Below, piece by piece: positions 57,598 to 64,000 of a DNA stretch of 64,000 nt (its first letter is position 1; each line of letters opens with the position of its first letter). The notes below the pieces were generated by a model that worked only from the letters and a program-made list of their open reading frames with translations, searched no databases and was not told the origin of the DNA. The stretch is taken from positions 37,062 to 101,061 of the forward strand of contig NZ_JAGGLT010000005.1 in the NCBI RefSeq assembly GCF_017874545.1, in the 5' to 3' direction. The DNA is from Thermoanaerobacterium butyriciformans. Its GTDB lineage: Bacteria > Bacillota > Thermoanaerobacteria > Thermoanaerobacterales > Thermoanaerobacteraceae. The position numbers were made by a program, and so were the translations under genes.

Positions 57598-58343
57598 ATT
57601 TATATGAAAAAATCGACCGCTACAAGCTGGCCATTGATGAAAAGCGTCCCTTTGAAGGCCATTTGCTTCATGAAATTAAAAATTACTACCGCATAGGCCT
57701 TACATGGTCCAGTAATGCTCTTGAAGGAAATACTCTCACTTTAAGTGAAACAAAGATCCTTCTGGAAGATGGATTGACTGTCGGAGGAAAGCCTCTTCGA
57801 GATACCTTCGAAGCACTGGGACATGCAAAGGCTTATGATTTCATGTTTACATTGCTTAATAGTTATCAAATAACCGAAGAAGACGCCCTTACAATGCACC
57901 GGATGTTCTATACAGGTATCGATGCCGAGGTAGCAGGAAAATACCGCGATCGCCCAGTCTTTATAACTGGCTCAAAATATGAAGTATGCCCAGTAGAACG
58001 GATAGAAGAGGAAATGAAAAAGCTATTCCAGTGGGCATGCTCCGCCCGTAACAAATACCATCCGGTCCAATTTGCCGCCCAGTTGCATAAGCGGTTTGTA
58101 TTTATTCATCCTTTCATAGATGGAAACGGGAGAGTTGCCCGGTTGCTTATGAATACAGCGCTTATTCAAGACGGTTATATGCTGGCTATAATTCCACCGG
58201 TCTTGCGCCATGAGTATATAAGCTTACTGGAGCGGGCCCATGATGATGATCAGCCTTTTATGGATTTTATTGCTGAACGCGTTCTGGAGTCTGAAAAGGA
58301 AATTATGAGATTACTTCATATTCCTTTCCCCAATCTGCCTTAA
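57594..58343 (+). CDS. Fic-domain protein with N-terminal inhibitory helix
   Basis: 249 residues. The Fic catalytic motif HPFIDGNGRVARLLMN (about 175-190) is intact. An inhibitory motif SSNALEGN (about 39-46) matches the (S/T)-x-x-x-E-(G/N) autoinhibition consensus of class II Fic proteins. Such enzymes transfer AMP or similar groups to Ser/Thr/Tyr hydroxyls of target proteins. The C-terminal part is short, with no clear winged helix. It is one of the few intact genes in the element. Confidence 0.9.
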   Translation: MNLYEKIDRYKLAIDEKRPFEGHLLHEIKNYYRIGLTWSSNALEGNTLTLSETKILLEDGLTVGGKPLRDTFEALGHAKAYDFMFTLLNSYQITEEDALTMHRMFYTGIDAEVAGKYRDRPVFITGSKYEVCPVERIEEEMKKLFQWACSARNKYHPVQFAAQLHKRFVFIHPFIDGNGRVARLLMNTALIQDGYMLAIIPPVLRHEYISLLERAHDDDQPFMDFIAERVLESEKEIMRLLHIPFPNLP

Positions 58344-58353
58344 AATAAAATAA

Positions 58354-58383
58354 GAGCGGTATCTAATCTTTAAGATTCCGCTC
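58354..58383 (+). terminator. hairpin after the Fic gene
   Basis: GAGCGG and CCGCTC enclose an inner AATCTT/AAGATT stem with a bulge. There is no T-run, so termination is uncertain. Confidence 0.35.
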
Positions 58384-58429
58384 CAAAATATAACCAGTGG
58401 TAATGTTGTGGCCATTCTGTGTCTTATAT

Positions 58430-58474
58430 AAAAAAGAGAGCCTCTACCGGGATAAAGTCCTGGAGGCTCTCTTT
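58430..58474 (-). terminator. terminator of the 89-residue gene
   Basis: AAAGAGAGCCTC and GAGGCTCTCTTT form a 12-bp stem, followed on the minus strand by TTTTTT. It may act in both directions. Confidence 0.78.
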
Positions 58475-58542
58475 GTGTTTCTGGTGTGGCTTTATTGACA
58501 TTGCCTCTACGTTTCATAGAATGGCTTGGAGGGCCAAGGCAG

Positions 58543-58812
58543 TTAGTATTCGATTGGAAAGAGGATTGTCGTCGCAGATCTGTCCCATTCGGTAATAATC
58601 CAGATCTTTCCCTTGCTGGTCTCATATGCTGCCAGTATTCGTTCGCCTGTCTTAACTGCCAGATCATTCAGCTCCTTATCCACTTGGGAAAGGTCTCCCC
58701 AGTCTTTACTCTGGTACCGGTTAAAGGCTGCAGCTACTTCCCGAGCAAATTCCGGGCTTCCTTCCATCTCATCAGCCACACCTCTGGTTGCGAGTATCCT
58801 TCCATATTCCAT
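58543..58812 (-). CDS. conserved mobile-element protein, function unknown
   Basis: 89 residues; RBS AAGGGGAG. YGRILATRGVADEM, DWGDLSQVDKELND, GERILAAYETSKGKIWIITEWDRSATTILFP is a pattern I know from many small plasmid/ICE/prophage proteins that lack a proven role. It lies between convergent neighbours with its own terminator. Confidence 0.7.
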   Translation of the reverse strand: MEYGRILATRGVADEMEGSPEFAREVAAAFNRYQSKDWGDLSQVDKELNDLAVKTGERILAAYETSKGKIWIITEWDRSATTILFPIEY

Positions 58813-58948
58813 GGCTTTTCTCCCCTTGCTTTGGTTTTAGTCCATGTTAATACAACCAGCTTCCGAGGTTAAGGCATACCAGGTGGGTAACATTCAGGAC
58901 CAGCTCCAAATACGTTGGCGTATTTAATGACGTTCAGCGGATGAGGAG

Positions 58949-59314
58949 GTGGTTATCCTGATCATTGCTATTAATTACACCGTGGAATATGATGAGACCC
59001 GTAAGGTTTATAAGATCCGGAATAAAGATGCTCCTTTTTGCCCTGATTGTGGCCAGCTGCTCTCCGGATATGATACAAGAGCCCGTCATGTCGTCGATAG
59101 TTCTGGCCAGATCTTCTGGTACAGGTTGCGCCGGCTAAAGTGTCCAGGCTGCGGGAAACTGCATCTTGAGCTTCCGGATTTTATGGCTCCTAAAAAGCAT
59201 TATGAAGCCAGACTTATAGAAGATGTTATGGCTGGCCGTTCAGATTCATGCCCGGCAGATGATTCGACGATCCGGAGATGGAAAAAAGAAAAATACCCAC
59301 CCAGTTTGCCTTAA
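58949..59314 (+). CDS. DUF6431-type zinc-finger protein
   Basis: About 118-121 residues. CPDCGQLLSGYDTRARH and LKCPGCGKLHLELPDFMAPKKHY match the DUF6431 pattern, which resembles the zinc-binding head of some transposases. The start is unclear: the GTG at 58949 overlaps the only Shine-Dalgarno (GGAGG), so a CTG at 58958 may be used. Function unknown. Confidence 0.65.
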   Translation: MVILIIAINYTVEYDETRKVYKIRNKDAPFCPDCGQLLSGYDTRARHVVDSSGQIFWYRLRRLKCPGCGKLHLELPDFMAPKKHYEARLIEDVMAGRSDSCPADDSTIRRWKKEKYPPSLP

Positions 59315-59372
59315 TCATCTGGAGCTTCTGTAGTATTTTTGTAGACAAGCCAGATGAAAGGAGTGATAAACC

Positions 59373-59854
59373 ATTGAGAACAGAAGTTTTAAAAAAATAA
59401 CTATGTCATGCGGTATAGCTTTAGCTTTGTTTGTGGCCGCAGCAATCGGTTACAATTCTAATGATGTGCTCAAGTCCAAACCTGATGACTCTGTGCAGAC
59501 ACTCTCCGATGTCGACATATCATCAAATAACAGCAGTGCCTCTGGAATGATAGCAATTCCGGGATATGATCACTTAGTTATGAAGGAGGTCAAAAGGTTC
59601 AAAAGGTCGAACTCGGTAACCCAAAACAAAACAATTGTTATATGAGAATTGCAATTATGCTCCCAGATGGGACACAGCTTTATGAGTCTGGTTTACTTGA
59701 GCTCGGGCAGGTCCTTACCTCTATTGAGCTCTCTCAGGAGCTAAAGCCCGGAATATACGAAGGTGCCATCTTGAGTTATTCATGCTATGGCATGGAGGAA
59801 ATCAAAGAACTGAACGGCGCGAAAACTATTTTTAAATTGGAGGTTGAGCCATGA
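59373..59854 (+). pseudogene. secreted or anchored mobile-element protein, frameshifted
   Basis: A frame through the ATG at 59403 (possibly starting at an ATT at 59373 after GGAG) gives an N-terminal hydrophobic helix (CGIALALFVAAAIG), a linker and IAIPGYDHLVMK, then drifts to a stop at 59643. In the shifted frame VQKVELGNPKQNNCYMRIAIMLPDG...KLEVEP runs to 59854. Adding one A to the ATGAAGG at about 59580 restores one protein of about 150 residues. I know the type from Firmicute mobile elements, but not its job. Confidence 0.68.
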
Positions 59855-59996
59855 TAAAAAGAATATTCACTATCCTGCTTGCAACTATAATGATCTGCAG
59901 TATATCACCGATGAATGCCTTTGCAAACCAGACATCCGGAAGTATAGCGGTATCGTACACTCATTCACTCGAGTACTCTATTAATATACCCGCCTC
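59851..59996 (+). pseudogene. signal-peptide protein truncated by a rearrangement
   Basis: It starts as ATGA with the previous gene (MIKRIFTILLATIMICSISPMNAFA, a signal peptide) followed by QTSGSIAVSYTHSLEYSINIPAS. After about residue 48 the sequence is the antisense of a phage tape-measure fragment, so the real C-terminus is lost. Confidence 0.62.
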
Positions 59997-60194
59997 TACC
60001 TTGATGGTGATGTTTTGGCCGGCATTTCCGTTGGATGGTGCCACCGGTATTGACTCCGGTTCGTCTCCTACGATTCCACCGTCTTCATAGGCCCTTACGC
60101 CGAGAAGCTCACCGGTCCGCTGCCATAAATCAAGGCCTCTTTGTCTCTTGCTTGGGCTTAACGGAATAATTCCTTCAGCTCCATTCTCGGCCAC
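59997..60194 (-). pseudogene. phage tape-measure protein C-terminal scrap
   Basis: The minus strand reads MAENGAEGIIPLSPSKRQRG, LDLWQRTGELLGV and YEDGGIVGDEPESIPV, the well-known C-terminal region of phage tail tape-measure proteins (A-E-N-G-x-E-x-I-I-P-L). Both borders are cut: left into the signal-peptide gene, right into the integrase. Confidence 0.68.
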
Positions 60195-60200
60195 GATACT

Positions 60201-60860
60201 ATGCAGTTCTGGACAAAAGATGAATTTCAGCTTTTTGTTGAAGCTATTTCGGATAAACCTGCATCGTATGCTATGTTTAATACCTTATTCTGGACCGGCA
60301 TGCGCTCCGGAGAGCTCCTGGCCCTTACTCTGAATGATGTGAATTTTGAAGCTAAAACTATAAGCATAACAAAGAGCTACGCCAGGATCGGAGGAGAAGA
60401 TGTGATCTCTCCTCCAAAAACTCCAAAGAGCCGACGGGTAATAACTGTACCGGATTTTCTCCTGGATATCCTGAAGGATTACGCCGGCCGCCTGGTGGAC
60501 TATGAGCCTTCGGACCGCCTTTTTGAATATACAAAGCACTACCTTCAAAGCGAAATGGACCGCGGGTGTAAGAAATCAGGGGTAAAAAAGATACGTGTTC
60601 ATGACATCCGCCATTCCCACGCATCGTTATTGATTGAACTGGGTTTTTCTCCGCTGCTTATATCAGAGCGTCTTGGCCATGAGAATGTTGAGACTACTCT
60701 GGAAATATACGCCCATTTATACCCCAATAAGCACGGGGAAGTTTCCAGTAAACTGAACGAACTATTTACCCCTAAAATTTTCCAAAAAACATGGCGAAAA
60801 TCCGAGTATTTTAGAATAATGCTTCCAAATTGCTACCACGGGCAAAAATTATGCCTCTGA
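60201..60860 (+). pseudogene. tyrosine integrase, catalytic domain only
   Basis: 219 residues from the first ATG. All catalytic residues are visible: Arg in TGMRSGELLAL, His-x-x-Arg in VHDIRHSHASLL, His in LGHENVETT and Tyr in IYAHLYPN. A normal integrase of this kind has about 170 more N-terminal residues (arm-binding and core-binding domains); here the frame runs into the tape-measure scrap instead. It sits directly beside the guaA attachment site, as expected for the element's own integrase. It is probably inactive alone. Confidence 0.82.
60820..60841. repeat. paired 11-bp direct repeats, proximal arm sites
   Basis: TGCTTCCA (60820) and TGCTACCA (60831) have an 11-bp period and end in CGG, repeating the motif at 53547-53568. 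They overlap the integrase 3' end. Confidence 0.6.
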
Positions 60861-60890
60861 AACCCTTTATTTTACTGGGTTCAGAGGCAT
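60842..60890 (-). terminator. terminator of guaA, located on the element side
   Basis: ATGCCTCTGA(A)ACCC and GGGTTCAGAGGCAT form a 14-bp stem with one bulged A. On the minus strand AATTTTTG follows. It lies inside the attachment repeat, so the element supplies guaA's terminator. Confidence 0.78.
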
Positions 60891-60893
60891 TTT

Positions 60894-60916
60894 AACCTCT
60901 ATTCCCATTCGATTGT
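60894..60916. repeat. attachment site copy at the guaA 3' end
   Basis: CTATTCCCATTCGATTGT (60899-60916) encodes the last GuaA residues and stop. It matches 53434-53451 with one difference. Confidence 0.85.
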
Positions 60917-62437
60917 AGCAGGCGGTTTTGATGTGATATCATACAGCACCCTGTTTACGCCATACACTTCATTTATAATGCTTGTAGATATGTCCTCAAG
61001 TATATCATATGGAATCTTAACCCAGTCTGCCGTCATTCCATCATTACTTTCAACTATCCTTAAGATAATAGGATATGCATATGTCCTGTCGTCACCCATT
61101 ATTCCTACACTTTTTATGTCAGGCAACACAGCAAATGATTGCCATACGTTGTTATACCAGCCATTTTTCTTCATCTCTCTCAAAACTATGCTGTCAGCTT
61201 CTCTTAATATGTTTAACTTTTCTTCTGTCACTTCCCCAAGTATCCTCACTGCGAGCCCTGGTCCTGGGAAAGGCTGCCTATTTAAAATTTCATCAGGCAT
61301 GCCAAGTTCTCTCCCTACCTGTCTTACTTCGTCTTTAAAAAGCATTCTTAAAGGCTCTATAAGCTCAAAACCAACATTTTCAGGAAGACCGCCAACATTG
61401 TGATGGCTTTTTATTGTTGAAGCAACTGGACTTCCGCTTTCGATAACATCTGGATAAAGTGTCCCTTGTACGAGATATTTTACATTCCCAATCTTTTTAG
61501 CTTCTTCTTTGAATACTTCGATAAATTCATTTCCTATTATCTTTCTCTTCTCTTCAGGATCTTTCACACCTTTTAACTTTTCCAAAAACCTATCTTTTGC
61601 ATCAACTTTTATTATCTCCATATCAAAATTATTCTTGAAGGTTTCTACTACTTTTTCTCCTTCATTTTTTCTTAAAAGACCATTATCGACAAATATACAA
61701 ACAAGCTGATCGTGTATTGCTCTGTTTACTAAAACTGCAGCAACAGATGAATCAACGCCACCGCTTAATGCACAGACTACCTTGTCCTTCCCTACCTTTT
61801 TCCTTATTTCTTTCACTGTCTGCTCGATTAATGAATCCATCGTCCAATCTGCAGAACAGTCACATATCTCAAACAAGAAATTTCTGATGATTTCAGTACC
61901 TCTTGGAGTATGAATGACTTCAGGATGGAATTGTACAGCATATTGCCTTCCTTCTACATTTGCAATTGCCGCAATCGGACAGTTTGCAGTTGATGCAACG
62001 ACTTTGAAATTTTTAGGCGGCAGTTCTATTTGATCTGTGTGGCTCATCCAACAGCTTGTCTCTTTTTCAATCCCTTTAAACAAAGGTATGTTGTTGTTTA
62101 TGACAACATCCGTCTTTCCATACTCCCTTACAGGAGCTTCTGCAACTTTACCACCCTGTATCATGGTCATAAGCTGTGCACCATAACATATGCCGAGAAT
62201 TGGATAATTTAATTTAAAAATACCCTCGTCGCATATTGGTGCATTCTCTGCGTATACACTAGCAGGTCCGCCTGATAATACCAATCCTTTTGGCTGTTTC
62301 TTTACAATTTCTTCGGGTTTTATGTTGTATGGAACAATTTCACAAAAAACATTTGCTTCCCTTATTCTCCTTGCAATCAATTGTGTATATTGTCCTCCGA
62401 AGTCAAGAATCAATATGACTTCTCTATTAATCTCCAT
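60899..62437 (-). CDS. guaA: GMP synthase (glutamine-hydrolysing)
   Basis: 512 residues, full length despite the adjacent insertion. The N-terminal class I glutaminase has the nucleophile Cys in [11 protein letters not shown] (about 83) and [10 protein letters not shown]; the synthetase has the PP-loop [14 protein letters not shown] (about 225) and the C-terminal [13 protein letters not shown] dimer end (here KPPATIEWE). It converts XMP to GMP. The 3' end doubles as the attachment site. It lies 12 bp after guaB. Confidence 0.97.
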   Translation of the reverse strand: MEINREVILILDFGGQYTQLIARRIREANVFCEIVPYNIKPEEIVKKQPKGLVLSGGPASVYAENAPICDEGIFKLNYPILGICYGAQLMTMIQGGKVAEAPVREYGKTDVVINNNIPLFKGIEKETSCWMSHTDQIELPPKNFKVVASTANCPIAAIANVEGRQYAVQFHPEVIHTPRGTEIIRNFLFEICDCSADWTMDSLIEQTVKEIRKKVGKDKVVCALSGGVDSSVAAVLVNRAIHDQLVCIFVDNGLLRKNEGEKVVETFKNNFDMEIIKVDAKDRFLEKLKGVKDPEEKRKIIGNEFIEVFKEEAKKIGNVKYLVQGTLYPDVIESGSPVASTIKSHHNVGGLPENVGFELIEPLRMLFKDEVRQVGRELGMPDEILNRQPFPGPGLAVRILGEVTEEKLNILREADSIVLREMKKNGWYNNVWQSFAVLPDIKSVGIMGDDRTYAYPIILRIVESNDGMTADWVKIPYDILEDISTSIINEVYGVNRVLYDITSKPPATIEWE

Positions 62438-62449
62438 TAAAATCCTCCT

Positions 62450-63969
<1,520 letters not shown>

Positions 63970-64000
63970 AATTTTGTTCTATAATTATGTCATAGGGATA

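Larger units (their letters stand above)
53429..60916. mobile_element. decayed prophage-like element integrated at the 3' end of guaA
   Basis: It is bounded by the 18-bp guaA-end repeats and has a tyrosine integrase next to guaA, phage-type genes on the minus strand and a divergently placed XRE regulator. It is visibly richer in G and C than the flanks and carries at least six broken genes (replication protein, DUF5131 protein, two frameshifted small proteins, tape-measure scrap, integrase). No packaging, capsid or conjugation genes remain. Confidence 0.82.

Noticed and set aside
58949..59314. DUF6431-type gene as a transposase
   Set aside because: Only the zinc-ribbon head is present; there is no DDE catalytic domain and there are no inverted repeats around it.
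59642..59854. Stand-alone 70-residue protein beginning MRIAIMLPDG
   Set aside because: The upstream frame continues VQKVELGNPKQNNCY directly into it, so it is the C-terminal part of a frameshifted larger gene.

Overview
The window is low-G+C DNA from an anaerobic, spore-forming Firmicute. The gene set (spoVB-like flippase, GatCAB, S-box and tandem purine riboswitches, LicR-controlled cellobiose-type PTS, strong SD-led genes, many minus-strand operons) points to Clostridia, most likely the Thermoanaerobacterium/Thermoanaerobacter group. The genus is my inference from remembered protein similarity, not from a search.

Layout. 0-4 kb: start of galU, an ABC-2-type permease remnant, and a surface-type cluster (two DUF6385-type proteins around a TPR glycosyltransferase), one member broken by a 5-bp duplication. 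4-8.2 kb: YbaK-type deacylase, tRNA-Leu, a soluble MCP with a C-terminal Cache-like domain, then two broken genes (MFS transporter, GDPD). 8.4-9.3 kb: eight tRNA genes behind a consensus promoter. 9.3-13.1 kb: yfcE-rdgB-rph and a secreted AMIN/Amidase_3 hydrolase. 15-22.8 kb: an Opp peptide transporter with two paralogous binding proteins. 23-31 kb: gatCAB, ligA, pcrA, yerC. 31-35.5 kb: licR-orf-IIB-IIC-IIA PTS operon. 35.7-38.5 kb: SAM riboswitch and metNIQ. 38.5-43.5 kb: spoVB-like flippase, luxS, small genes, M20 amidohydrolase, murI. 43.6-52.6 kb: a purine operon (permease-purE-C-F-M-N-H-D) under a guanine aptamer followed by a PRPP-type aptamer. 60.9-63.9 kb: guaB-guaA.

Between the purine operon and guaA lies the accessory region. 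Copies of the guaA 3' end occur at 60,899, 53,434 and, weaker, at 52,610, each accompanied by a pair of 11-bp-spaced direct repeats that look like integrase arm sites. I read this as two elements stacked in the guaA 3' end. The older one (52.6-53.44 kb) is reduced to a RelE/ParE-Phd toxin-antitoxin pair with a fine palindromic operator. The younger one (53.43-60.9 kb) is a visibly G+C-richer, decayed prophage-like element: truncated integrase, nonsense-mutated replication protein, frameshifted small genes, a tape-measure scrap, an intact XRE/zinc-ribbon/Fic cassette and a five-fold GTGC array with exact 11-bp period.

Purine themes tie the right third together: guaB/guaA make GMP, the purine operon makes IMP, and its leader appears to sense guanine and PRPP. 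The tRNA-Gln(UUG) and GatCAB in the window are likewise consistent with transamidation-based Gln-tRNA synthesis.
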